From Centrapalus pauciflorus (lineage: Eukaryota > Streptophyta > Magnoliopsida > Asterales > Asteraceae), in assembly GCA_020465985.1 (NCBI GenBank), contig JAANYP010002832.1, positions 124,001-188,000 on the forward strand: a stretch of DNA of 64,000 nucleotides, in the 5' to 3' direction. The notes below the pieces were generated by a model that was given only the letters and a program-made list of their open reading frames with translations, was not told the origin of the DNA and ran no database searches. Below are positions 12,375 through 23,934 of the stretch, in pieces; the first letter of the stretch is position 1; each line of letters opens with the position of its first letter. The position numbers were made by a program, and so were the translations under genes.

Positions 12375-13660
12375 CCCGTATATATATAAAGCATCACATC
12401 TTTTACAAACTCCTACAAATATAGATATCCATTCACTCTCCTCCCAAAAATTATTATACTTTTACTTTTTCATCCAAAAGTTTTTATTATATATTAATCA
12501 TTCTATATAATTATCATATATTATTCTTAATTATTTTCAAATAGTTATACAAAACCTTAAAAGTAACAAGAATACAAATATAATTATAAAATTTTGAGTA
12601 ATAATTTTCAAATACTTTGCTATGTTCATATAATTTAATTTATTATAAATAATAAATAAGTATTTTTAATATCAAAGTGTTATAATAATGTGATAATATA
12701 ACTCGGAAATAAAAGTTTTAATTTTATAAGTTAGTTTAGGGTAAAATGATTGGAGTTGAAAGTTTTTGAGTATGTTGTTAGAGACGAAGATAATTTGGAG
12801 AATAAATATTTTTAAAAGATGTTTTATTTTCTCTATCTTTGAAGATGGCCTAAACAAGAGGGGAGAAATATCATACCAATGAAAAAAAAAAATTAACGAT
12901 TGAGTGTACGTCTTGACTCAATACTACTCTTACTAGCTATTGGGTATTAGAGTTTGGATTAGGATACTTTATTTTTAGCTTATGGTTTTCAATTAGAGTT
13001 AATTATATTAAACCTGTTGTAAACACTTATAGCTTTATTATATACTCATGCTAGTCATTTAAAAGAAAATCACGAGGCATTGATCGACTTAGATTATAGT
13101 AATGAAAATAAAATAAATAGATTTCCAGTTTCACTTCACTTTTATTATTCAGGTAAATGCTTCTGTTGTCACTTTTTATATCTAAGTTTTCTCAAATGCA
13201 GGCCAGGTTAATGCTCATTATGGTTATATTTGACGAAACTAGTTGTAATTTTGAGTTTTTAAAAGAGTTTGAGTTTTTAGTAGCTAGAATTTTTAAAAGA
13301 GCTAAATTTTTTATAAGATATGCAAATTGCTTGTAGTTAAGGACATTCCAACTATTAAAATGTTTTTTGTAGCCAAGTTGGTATGATAAAAATTTGTATT
13401 ATTTATATGACAGGGCATATTGTATTAGTTAACTTGATATCGATCATCAAAACAGATAAAGTTAACTAACTAATAAAAATATATTATGAAACACATATAT
13501 GTATAAGAAAAGATATGTTGATACAATATTCTTAGAGATATTAAATATAGATGTTTATAACGAAAATAAGAATAATATGTAAGTGGAAGTGGAAATGGGA
13601 AGTTGAAATAGATATAGTTAATAATAAATATGTTTAGAGAGAGAGAGAGAGAGTTGTTAA
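12375..13660. other. Intergenic DNA between hAT element and CER1-like 3' end
   Basis: AT-rich with no gene or clear repeat recognised. A short (GA)n tract at 13634-13653 lies just beyond the stop codon of the minus-strand CER1-like gene and is probably within its 3' untranslated or downstream region. Confidence 0.4.
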
Positions 13661-16600
13661 TTAAAGAATTGAGTTGGTGAGAGGAGTAAAGCCATGTCGA
13701 AGACTTGCTTGCCAAATCTTATCAATGTTGAACATTTCATTCCCACATTCGTTCACATTCCATCCTTCCAAGCCATGTAATATCCCTGCTATCCTCCATG
13801 CACTCATCACCCTTCTTCCCAACCAATTCTGTCCCATAAAACATTTCAAATCTTAGGCCTTGTTTGATTTAATGTTTAATATCTTAATTGTCTCTAATAT
13901 CTAATTTGATCAATAGAAATTTAACATCATCTCCTTATTAAACAGATGTAATAAGACATTAGACGTCTAATCACTTAGAAAACAAACGAGCCCTTACTCA
14001 ATTAATTATCAGTAAAATTTTAGATTATAATGTTATATTACTAACCTCACAAGAGTCAACATTCTCAAGATGTTTGGGAGCCAACATGGCAGGGGTAGTG
14101 TAGTAAAAGCACTCTTTGTTCACTTTGTTAAGAGGGAATTGAGAATAAGGAATGATTAGGGTTCCCTTTGATGCCTTCAATTCTTCTTCTTTGCTTAATC
14201 CATCTCCCACCAACCACACCTTTACAATTTCATATATTATCATATGTTGTTAGTTTTTTTTTTTTTCTTTCTTAATAAAATATATATTATTTACAAAAGA
14301 AAACTGGATTAAAAATATCGGATTACCTTTTGAGTGTATGTTCTCGAAAGAATCAACTTATCTTGATTATTAGTCGATTCTAGCTCTGATTTAAGCTTTT
14401 GATAATGGTCTTGTCGAGATATCGTTACCTACAAATGGTTTTGATCAAATTTTTAACACACGCACATTAGTTGCATGTTTGTTATTGAACCTTTATGAAG
14501 TTATTTCTCCACAAAATGTAAAGAAAAAAAAAAAAAAAAGAAGATTTAATAACATTGATCGATGGATGTGAAATTACCAGAATGCCACTGTGGCATAGAG
14601 CCAGGGCAAGTGAGTAAGCAAGCTTGTTGAAGTTGCCCCTAAAAACCACTTGAGTTGTACCTTTGGGAATGCTATTGAGAACCACTGCAACTGCCAAACT
14701 ACTCCCATCAACCAACTTCACTTTAAGCTTTGGATTTCTTCTTATGAATAGTTCCCCATTTCTATTCAAGTCCTCCCCCTACAAAACATTATGATCAATA
14801 ACGCGATCGAAGCAAAAGTTAAACGATATGTTATACGATATATGTTTTGATTATTAAATATAACCACTTTTTTCTTATTAAAGACAAGTAACTTATGGGA
14901 TTTGTTATAATAATCCTAAAATACACTTTAGAAACATCTAATAATTTTCCATCTATGTCTGAATAGAATTTGATACAGAGTTTGAATATTGAGAATCAAA
15001 CCAGACCTGATTAAGCAGACCTAGAGTTAAGACCTTTGCACCTTTGCTCTCTGCTTCTAGTATTGCTTCCTCAATCAGGCCATTGATGGTGTCTCTTTGC
15101 CATTCCATAAAATACTACAAATCAATTTACATGAAAAAAAGCATTAATTTTACTTGGAATCGAAACTATATACGTAAAATCACGTTAAGGAATAAAGAAA
15201 TCTACAGACATACTTGTATCTTGTACTTGGGTATGGCCCAAGTTTGTATTTTGAGGTTCTTGAAAACGTTTCTTTCAACAACAAAAGTCTTGCCATAAAT
15301 CCAAGTAATCATCATGGATGCAATGGTAATGGGCCACAGCAAGCGCACGTACCATTTGGGGGAAGAGTAAGGTTTAGAAGCTAGAGAGGCGAACCCGAGC
15401 CTGATATGATAGATGGATTCTGGTGTTGTTAGATGCGTTAAATGTACGACGTTTGGTGACTCTTCTTTCCGGGCCAGCGATTCATGATACAGGGTGTCTG
15501 TAGATTTGTCGAGAGTACCATAAACGTAGTCGTAGAAAGGCATGAAGAGGGAATAATTGGTTCTAAACTGAGTGTGGTGTAGAGAATGATAAGAGGGAGT
15601 GTACATGATGTACTTGAGTGGAGGGAAGATTGAGAAGGCTCTTTTCGGGATTAGCTCGAAATTGCAATGGCCCATGTTGTTCATGATGTCAATGTAGGTC
15701 ACGTAGCCGGAAAACGCAGCAATGGATGCAGTCTTGGTTAGGGTTATGGTTAGCAATGGTATCGAGAAGAGGACGAAGTAGGCTATGTGCTCACCAAATG
15801 GATGAATCACAGCTGCATGGATCAATCAACCCATTAGTAATGTTAAATGCATTAAAATGACTGTAACATAATTTTGTTTTTAAATTTTTAATTCACATTG
15901 CTATAATTGTGGTTCTTTATAAAGTATGTTGCTATGATAAGCCTTTAACCATGTTATATATCTTTTTGTTCTAAGGGTCTTTTTCTATCTTTACAAAACT
16001 CATGAAGCAAGTACAGTAAGTCATATCTGATAAGTGATCAAGATTCTTGAAAGTTTTCTTTATAGATTTTGTAATGTTGTAAGTAAGAAATGACGAAAAT
16101 GCCCTTAAACCCAAGAAGAGATTTATGATATATAGATAAAGATATAAACATATAGGTAGCTTGGTAGGATATGTAATTACATGTGATGGGCTCGGTGACG
16201 ATGGAAGAATGATGGTGCGAATGGTAGCGGTTGTAGAGGAAATGGTGGTGGAGGGCTCTATGAAGCCAATAGTAAAGGAATTCTACGGCTCCGACGTGTA
16301 GCAAGGCTACGATGATCACTCCATCTAACCTCCAAAGAGGCAGCCGTTTTGCGTCATCTAATAAATAAATTCCGATGTAGTACAATAGTCCGTTGAATAT
16401 TATTTGATCGTCCCTGTATTTAAAAAAGAAAATCATGTTGAATTCGATTAAGTTAACTAGAATCTATCAAAGTGTATTTTACGATAAAAGGGTAATTTGA
16501 TTCATTTTATCTGGTCTTATTTTGATCTAAAAAATATAAGAGAGAGACAGAGACAAAGAGATACCAATCTCTTTCACGATCAACTTGATCAAACTCGATG

Positions 16601-18247
16601 GTTTTGTCGACAATCCTGTTCTTGCCTTTGGCGGTTTTGTATCGGGAGAGTGAAATCCAAAATTGATTGTTGAGCATTCGCAACAAGAGAAAGGGAAAAA
16701 CAGAAAATAAGCCAAAATCTTTCTCCTTTGCATCAACAGTCACAAAGTCATACGTGCTCTTCACTGCCCATGGTGCCAATACCACATACTTCAAAAATAC
16801 GTCAAAATTAGTCCACAAAATCATAACTAAATACATTAGAAACAAATACGTAATTATCAAACAAATACTTATAACTATCAAGGTATGATTTACAGTTTTT
16901 TTTTTTTTTTTTAATTTGGTGTGATCACTTAAGAATTAATTAATCGGGTAATTTATTTTTAGCTTAAGGGGAGTACCAAACCCCACACCTCTACTTAGAG
17001 AGAAACGCTCTTGGCGATGCTCGAACTCGAGACTTTAGATAAGTGGACACTCTCCCACCTTTAGTGGTGGCCACTTGATCTAGGTCAAATTAATCGGGTA
17101 ATTATACTTATCGTGTAACCACAAATTAATGAGGCTAAGTCCGTGTGTGGTTGTGTGTTGAAAATGCCAATCGGGCCGGGCCTTATATATGACTTTTTTC
17201 TTTTTCCTTAAAAAGAAAGCAAGTCTATTGTGGTATTCTTATTTGATGAGATTTAATATGACATATTGGTGTTTTAATTGTTGCGGTCTATTTTTGTTGA
17301 TGGCTTCCACTCGAAACCTCTAAGTCTATTGAGGTAATTAAATAAAAATTAATTTGTTTTTCAAAAATCTAATTTTACATAATCTTACGTTCGTGAATTG
17401 TGACTTCGTATTTTTTTAAACACAAATAATAATAAATAATAATAATACAAATAATAATAACAAATAATAATACAAAGTAATTTGGTTTTGTTTTTTTTAT
17501 TAATACAAACAATAATAATCTAGCCAGGAAGAAGATAAAAAGTAATACAAAACAAAAAATTCTAAAAGTGTACCTGTGTCTCTTTAGAGTTTAGACTCCT
17601 ATCACCTTAAATATTGGCAGGTGATATTTTTTTTATATCTATTTGTTTTCGTTAAATAATATTTTTGAGTTTGTTATTAAAAAAAAAAATTAGAAAAGTT
17701 TTGGCAAAAATCTTTTAAGTTAACTGAAGGGTTGTTTTTCATGAAATAATTAAAGATGAGTGATAGATAGAAGACTAAATGACTAATGTAAGAGAGGCTG
17801 CTCTTTCAAGCTTGCATCAAATCTCCATTTAAGCATCTTTATTTTCTCTTTTCTTGAAATTAAGTGATTATTTATAAACTGCACAATATCATACTCAGTG
17901 GAAAACATAGAACAAAAGGCCGAATATATATATAAATACTAAAAACACAAATGTATTATGTATATAAGTATATAACCAAGTTTAAGAAATATATATTAGT
18001 TCAAAACTGGGTGTCAAACATTTTGATTTCTAGCAGTATATTAATTGTTGACACAAAATTAATCAAAACTTGGCCGGAACAAAGAAAATGGAGACTGCAT
18101 AACAAATTAAAAACGAAATGAAATAAATTTTGAAGAATAGCTAGATTAAGAAGCAAATTAAGGCAGGTGTGCAATGAAGGGTTGTACCTTGAAGCTTCCA
18201 AGTGGTTTCCAAGGCCAATCTGTGAGAAATCCAGGAGTGGTAGCCAT
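13661..18247 (-). CDS. CER1: CER1-type very-long-chain aldehyde decarbonylase (alkane-forming)
   Basis: Fatty-acid-hydroxylase superfamily membrane enzyme. CER1 acts with CER3 and cytochrome b5 in the ER to make cuticular very-long-chain alkanes. Exons in transcription order: 18188-18247, 16565-16788, 16181-16413, 15214-15812, 15007-15114, 14578-14778, 14327-14428, 14046-14219, 13661-13828. All are GT-AG with consistent phases, giving 622 residues against about 625 in Arabidopsis CER1. Start MATTPGFLTDWPWKPLGSFK matches the family N-terminus. The di-iron histidine motifs are intact: HRALH (146-150), HSHHH (159-163) and HSLHH (248-252), followed by TQFRTN. Intact His boxes argue for CER1 over CER3. 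The C-terminal WAX2-type domain includes NRNGE, KVWLVGDG, KGTLIIPYSQFP and ends RHGFTPLTNSIL. No break is seen. Intron 1 (16789-18187) holds a SINE-like sequence and intron 8 a small MITE. Confidence 0.95.
13856..13993. mobile_element. Tourist/Harbinger-like MITE in CER1-like intron 8
   Basis: 138 bp. Ends GGCCTTGTTTG and CAAACGAGCCC are inverted repeats, flanked on both sides by the trinucleotide TTA (13853-13855 and 13994-13996), the PIF/Harbinger duplication. It lies entirely within the intron between exons 8 and 9. Confidence 0.7.
16968..17085 (-). mobile_element. tRNA-derived SINE-like sequence in CER1-like intron 1
   Basis: On the minus strand a tRNA-like body with a B-box-like GAGTTCGAGCATC follows a GTGGCCACCACTAAAGGTGG segment. 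Moderate GC content stands out from the AT-rich intron. No poly-A tail or target duplication could be fixed, so the class is tentative. Confidence 0.35.
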
Positions 18248-18328
18248 TGAAGAAAAGGTAGCTAGATGAGAGTGGTATATATGGTGTCTCTAGAGACTTT
18301 ATAATTATATATGTAATGTATGTATATA

Positions 18329-18434
18329 TATTTATAGATGGAGAAGAGAACAGAAATGCATTCATGCAATAACTACACTAGCTAGCTAATTACTTCTACT
18401 TTTGCTTCTTCTTATTTATATTTCGACACGTCAC
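18329..18434 (-). promoter_or_regulatory. Candidate CER1-like promoter: TATA box and ABRE-like element
   Basis: On the minus strand TATAAATA occupies 18336-18329, 82-89 bp upstream of the ATG at 18247. Further upstream GTGACGTGTC (18434-18425) contains an ACGTGTC abscisic-acid-response-like core overlapping a TGACG motif. CER1 genes are known to respond to drought and ABA, so the site is plausible; binding is inferred. Confidence 0.45.
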
Positions 18435-18605
18435 CCAGTCAATCTGTGTGGGTTACCCGTTACTGGGTTCGGTTGGTTCGGATTCCATATGCATCCGAAT
18501 ACTTATTTATATTTTATACACACATTACATTAATCCAATTTTTTAGATTTTAATCAAGTTTTTTCTTGAGATTCATTCATGCCATTAATGGTTTATATAT
18601 AAAAT

Positions 18606-18885
18606 CTGGTTCAAAAGAGTACTCTATATAATTGAAAGTACCAAACTCAATCTTTTGTAAATGATCATTCAAATATTTTTTTACATAAATATGTATAAAC
18701 CAAGATTATAAGTCTTTTTATCAAAAAAAAAAAAAATCATACTTTTGTACATTATGATTCGAAAAATAAATATTGTGAATAGTTGAAAAAAAAATCATGT
18801 GAATTATGAGAATGATCATTCACATAAATATATATGACTATTTACAAAATTTTTAAGCACATAGAATTTGTGAATGAATCTAAAA
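18606..18885 (+). mobile_element. Palindrome-bearing MITE, degraded copy 5
   Basis: Starts CTGGTTCAAAAGAGTACTC like other family members and retains GAGAATGATCATTCACATAA near 18810, but the right terminus is not recognisable. It lies upstream of the CER1-like gene. Confidence 0.4.
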
Positions 18886-19089
18886 TTCTCGAGGTGAGAA
18901 TTTAAGAATCAAAACTCCAACTAAAGGAGTAAAGGTAGCGGTTTACTGGTTTTGCTATTTGCTAATATGTTGTTTGTATACTTCTTAATGGAACCATTCA
19001 AGGTTAAACGGCCTCCTTAACGGTTGCAAACAAACAACACCTAAGTCTAATTATCTGGTTTTGCTATTTGCTAAGTCTAATTATCTAAT

Positions 19090-19830
19090 TATGCCTTTTT
19101 GGTTTATATATATGAAGAACCCTTTTCAAATTTTACCCTAGGCACCAAAAAAATGATTGGAAAAGTCATGCCTAGTAAAGTGAGACCTAGCATGTGTGAG
19201 TACTCACTCAATGTAGTCAATTTTGTATGTACTCAATCCATCCCAAACATATGTATAAAACGTTGGCTACGGTTCTTGCGAGAAGGTTGCCAAAGGTCAT
19301 TCTTTTAATAGTCATGTCAAATCAGACCAGGTTTATCGTAGGGAAAAAGATTCTAGATGGATACTAATTACTAACAAAGTTAGCAGATGCGCTCAACAGA
19401 ATAAAATGAAGATCCACATTCTTAAAGTTGACTTTGAAAAGACGTTGGACAGCGTTTCTTGGGAATTTTTAGACGATACTATGGTCCAAATGGGTTTTGG
19501 AGCAAAATGAAGAAAACTAGATTACTGGATGCTTACATTTGGGCTCGGTCTCAAATGTCAATCGAACGGGTCTCCATCGAAAGATTATGCATGAAACGAG
19601 GTCTACGTCAATGTGATCCCATGTCCCCTCTTGTTTCTAATTAGTAATTACGTACTATTGAGGCCTTGCAGGTACTAACTCGGGAGGCATGTGATAAGCA
19701 AATTTACATGGGTTTGTCTCTAGCTAATAGGAAACGTTACTATATCATTGATACAATACGTAGATGATGTGGTATTCTCTAGTGCATGGTGAAAGAGGAA
19801 TTTAGCAAATTTAACCGGTCTGCTAAAATT
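19090..19830 (+). pseudogene. LINE (non-LTR retrotransposon) reverse transcriptase relic
   Basis: Broken reverse-transcriptase coding sequence read across three frames. Recognisable in order: YKTLATVLARRLPKVI followed by NQTRFIVGKKILDGY (about 19251-19362), KVDFEKTLDSVSWEFLDD (about 19425-19480), GLRQCDPMSPL (about 19600-19632), and the catalytic YVDD box within QYVDDVVFSS (about 19756-19785). Stops and frameshifts separate these blocks, and no endonuclease domain or poly-A tail is seen. The order and spacing match the fingers-palm region of plant L1-type elements. Confidence 0.85.
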
Positions 19831-20128
19831 CTTTCACATTAATTTATTTTAAGTATTAAAATGATACGTAGTAATTCATATTTTAATAAATGGTTTGTTT
19901 TTCCTAATATATATGCTAATATCCTTGTAGAGGAGGGGATTTGGATATTTGATTAGCATAAACCTAAAACATCACATGATCATTGATCGATATGGAAGAT
20001 AAAGAAGAGACGTATGTATCAAATATATACCGACCAGAGCAACTATTTATTTATTACATCAATTAAGGTATGTAATTATTGACCATGTGAATTGCCATGT
20101 GTCTCTACATGTCTCGTTCTTTTGAAAA

Positions 20129-20483
20129 TCTATATTCTATATATTATAATAAATGATAACAATTATCGACACATGTCATCCTCTTAATACATTAATTTTT
20201 TCATTTTCTCGCTCTTTTTTCAAAAATAAAAATTGACATTAATTTAAGTAACATGCATATCATTAATTGATTTAATTTAAACTTTATTATTCAAACTTAT
20301 TATTTGTGTTTCCCAAACTAATTGAAATTACAACTAATACTCATTAAAAATTTCAAAATTAACAAGTTAAAATTAGTATATTTAAAAAATCAAGGTTCTT
20401 AAGGGATTCCACCTTTCTATAAATATTTAATTTATAACAAATTTTTTTATATCAATCTATGTAATACATGGGTATTAACCTAG
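20129..20483 (+). mobile_element. Candidate nonautonomous Helitron
   Basis: Begins TCTATATTC after an A and ends CTAG before a T (A|TC ... CTAG|T), with ATACATGGGTAT forming a small stem just inside the 3' end. The early CACATGTCATC motif also appears near 26370. 355 bp, noncoding. Ends are short and AT-rich, so the call is tentative. Confidence 0.4.
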
Positions 20484-20680
20484 TATATAATAAAACTGCA
20501 TTAATTTGATAGGATAATAATAAATTAATGAAAATACATAGAATGAATTATTATTTAATTATTTTTTTGAACTGCTTATAATTTATCATTTATATAATTT
20601 GATATTTAGTTCTCACTTATCAAATTTACAGGAAAGATATTCAAATAAACATTGGAAATTTATTACATCCGTTATTCTAA

Positions 20681-20808
20681 GGTTTTGTTTGTTTTTTAAG
20701 ATATTGAATGTCTGAAGTATTTTTTATGTCTACCATAAGAACAAAATATCTTTTCACGTGAAGATATAAGTGTTCTAAAAGAGATTATTGCAAAAAACAA
20801 ACAATGCG
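20681..20808. mobile_element. Small Harbinger-like MITE
   Basis: 128 bp with ends GGTTTTGTTTG and CAAACAATGCG as imperfect inverted repeats, flanked by TAA at 20678-20680 and 20809-20811. Noncoding. Confidence 0.5.
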
Positions 20809-22154
20809 TAAGTTCAATTTGTTTTTAATCTATATTGCAGTGTAGAGGAGATCAATTGTTTAATGTTATTAATAAATAATTTAGATGATATAAGATCCCC
20901 GAATGTTGTTGACTTGTCAATTCTTATAATAAAAAAGGAGTAAATTACATAAATGGTCCCTGTAGTTTACAACAAATTACATGTTTCGTCCCTAACTTTT
21001 AAAAATTACACCGGTAGTCCTTATAATGAAACTCTGTCACATTTTCAGTCCCTAAGAAACTCAATTTTTTAAAATTTCCAATTTTGCCCTTATAATTTAA
21101 TTTCAAAATTAGTCCCTATTTAATTAATTTAGTTTTCTTATGTTTAATTATTTGTATATTTATAATTGTTTAATTAATAAATAATATTTTACTTATTAGT
21201 ATAATAATTTAATTAAAATTTATTTATGTGTTTTACCTATATATTAATAAGATTAATATTGTTGGTGTTATTATTGTTGTTGTTGTTGTTGTTATTATCT
21301 ACATTCATTCGTTTTGACAAAAATATTTATTTTATTATTAATTTTTCATTTTAATAAAATTTTTCCATTTATCAATGTATTTAATTAATTTACCCTTCCT
21401 ATTTTTCTATATTAATTTTTAAATACTATTAATGTTGTTTTTGAAATTCTAAACATGAAAAATGTGTGCATTCATTTATAAATTTTAAAACTCATTTATT
21501 TTTATTTTATAGATTTATATCAGTATAGCATTGTATAAATTGCATATGAGATAGTGTTAGTAAAATTGTATCATTTCTAATTAACTTTAACAACATTGTA
21601 CTTTTTAGCATTTTAAAATTTTTTAAGAGTGTAACATAGGGTTGTAAAATGAACCAAACGTTAATAAACACACCATTGTTTGTATTCGTCCGGTTCGTTT
21701 ACGGCCCTAGTGTAACATATCATTTCGTTTAATAAATGAACGAACATAAACGAACTTTCCGCAACGGTTCATGGAACGTTTGATTTGTTTCCAGACCTAT
21801 GTTACACTCATAAAAATTTTAAAATGCTAAAAAATTACAAGCTTGTAAAAGTTTATTAGAAATAATGCATTTTACTAACACTATTTTATATGTAGAATAT
21901 ACAATAGTCTACTAATAAAGTTCTTTAAAATAAAAATAAATGATTTTTTAAATTTGTAAATGAATGTACATATTTTTCATGCTAAGACTTTAAAAGAAAA
22001 TACATTAATAGCATTAAAAAATTAATATATTAAGAGAAGAAGGGTAAATTAATTAAAAATATAGATGGATGGAAAAATTATTAAACAAAAACTAATAAAA
22101 AATAAATATTTTTGTCAATCCGAATGAGTATAGATGATGATGATGATAAAACTT

Positions 22155-22385
22155 AGGGTAAATTGCAAATTTGGTCCCTGTGGTTTATAGCAAATTACGG
22201 ATCCCGTCCCTCTATAGAAGAAATTACAAATTCGATGTCTGTGGTTAACATTTTGTTACGGATTTAGTCCTTTGACCAGTTATTTTTTTAAATATGACAA
22301 TTTTACCCTTCATTAAATGATAAAAATAAGTAATGAACTTTTATTTATTTTACAAAATTAAAAAACAAAAAAAAAATGATTAAAG

Positions 22386-22472
<87 letters not shown>

Positions 22473-23514
22473 GGCTTCTTCTACAATGTGGCAATTGTTC
22501 CTGTTAATGGCTTTGTTTGCCACTTCCTTTTGAAATTGCTGGCGGCAGTGGTGGTGGCGGTGGCAATGGTGGTGGAGGAACAAGGGTTTGATTTGATCCA
22601 GTGGCATCGGAGACAGGTAATGGCGAAGCATCTTCGTGGGTAGCGTTGCTCGATTCTGCTTCTTCACAAGGGGAAGAAACTTCCGGGGTACCATTACTCG
22701 ATTCGGCTCCTTTAAAAGGTGAAGCAACTTCAGGGGTAGCATTACAAGATTCCATTGTAGTACAAGGTGAAGCAACTTCCGGGATAGTGCTACATGGCTC
22801 CGGTGCAGAAGGCTCGGATTCGTTTTCAACAACTGATAAATTTGATGCTACGCTGCTTCGCTCAGTGTCGTTTTCATGGTCATTATCATTAGCACTGTCC
22901 ATTGGGCTTGGTGGATCGGAGAAAATAGACGAGTTCTCTTCACTCCCATCGTTTCCGGCTAAACATCCCTTTTCGCGGTCCTCTTCACTCGTTTTCTCAG
23001 TCTCGTCTTCTAAGCCAGGCTGTCGAGCTAGATCATCCAGCAAATTTCTCCTAACGTGTGGTCGGGAAGGGCCCGTTTTCTCACGATATACCTTTGAAGA
23101 AAATTGCAGAAAGAATGAGAGTGGCGAGGAAGATGATTGGGATGAATTTACAGGCAGAAAGCTCCATAATTTTTGGTTTTTTGTTGAATGATTACATTAT
23201 GAATTCACCTTTCTGATGCAATAATTATAACAATGAATTGGGTGTGGTGAAGAAGAAGAAGAGAGAGAGAGATATGGAGCTTTAATCATTTTTTTATTTT
23301 TGTTTTTTAATTTTGTAAAAAAAAATAAAAGTTCATTACTTATTTTTATTATTTAATGAAGGGTAAAATTGTCATATTTAAAAAAATAACTGGTCAAAGG
23401 ACTAAATCCGTAACAAAATGTTAACCACAGACATCGAATTTGTAATTTCTTCTATAGAGGGACGGGATCCGTAATTTGCTATAAACCACAGGGATGAAAT
23501 TTGTAATTTACCCT
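22155..23514. mobile_element. Pack-MULE-like element carrying captured gene sequence
   Basis: 1360 bp with long, nearly perfect inverted repeats of about 235 bp (AGGGTAAATTGCAAATTTGG at the left, with matching TTTACCCT at the right). AAAACTT flanks both ends (22148-22154 and 23515-23521). The opposite arm of the host foldback shows the corresponding uninterrupted sequence, supporting insertion. Long TIRs and captured GC-richer coding DNA fit a Mutator-like element, although seven matching bases are fewer than the usual nine. (TC)n runs 22388-22469 inside the left TIR border. Confidence 0.75.
22504..23167 (-). pseudogene. Captured gene fragment, acidic repeat protein, frameshifted
   Basis: Not recognised. 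An ATG at 23167 starts a 28-residue frame, MELSACKFIPIIFLATLIL and on, that looks like a signal anchor and stops at a TGA. A one-base shift at the AAAGG near 23092 would join it to a second frame reading YREKTGPSRPHVRRNLLDD, which continues as a 179-residue ORF (23043-22504). That frame is acidic and Ser/Pro-rich. It holds about four degenerate 16-residue repeats around PEVASP and AESSNAT, then a polyproline stretch PPPPLPPPPPLPP before the stop. It is much GC-richer than the surroundings. It lies entirely within the Pack-MULE-like element, so it is probably a transduplicated piece of a host gene; expression is unknown. Confidence 0.6.
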
Positions 23515-23934
23515 AAAACTTATTAATACATAGGTAAATACATAAATACAATGTAATTAAAATTATTATACTAATAAGTAAAATATCATTTATTAATTAA
23601 ACAATTATAAATATACAAATAATTAAACATAAAAAACTAAATTAATCAATTAGGGACCATGTGTGAAATTAAATTATAAGGGCAAAATTGAAATTTTTAA
23701 AAAATTGAGTTTCTTAGGGACTGAAAGCGTGACAATGTTTCAAAATATGGACTATCAGTGTAATTTTAAAAAGTTAGGGACGAAACGAGTCATGCTACAA
23801 ATAAAACCCTGCTAGTATATGAATAATTATCAAGAAGTACTGGATAATTGATTTTTAAGCTATGATTTTATTCACGTCCCTATCCTATGAAATGACATGG
23901 CTGACATTCCACACTTCTCTTGATTTAATATTTT

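Larger units (their letters stand above)
20938..23800. mobile_element. Foldback MULE-like element, interrupted by a second element
   Basis: The left arm from 20938 (TACATAAATGGTCCC, GTTTCGTCCCTAAC) is inverted in the right arm ending near 23800 (GTTAGGGACGAAAC). The pairing runs through most of the element: the left-arm tract around 21236-21310 matches the right-arm pieces 22110-22154 and 23522-23540, on either side of the 22155-23514 insertion. With that insert removed the foldback is about 1.5 kb. The last 45 bp of the right arm do not match, so the outer duplication cannot be defined. The centre (21640-21790) holds GAACCAAACG-type sequence lacking a partner. Confidence 0.7.

Noticed and set aside
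22386..22832. Open frame ending in Arg-Glu repeats
   Set aside because: Read-through of the (TC)n microsatellite in a different frame from the captured gene.
22601..23191. Plus-strand open frame of 196 residues
   Set aside because: Antisense shadow of the minus-strand captured gene, which alone shows repeat and polyproline structure.
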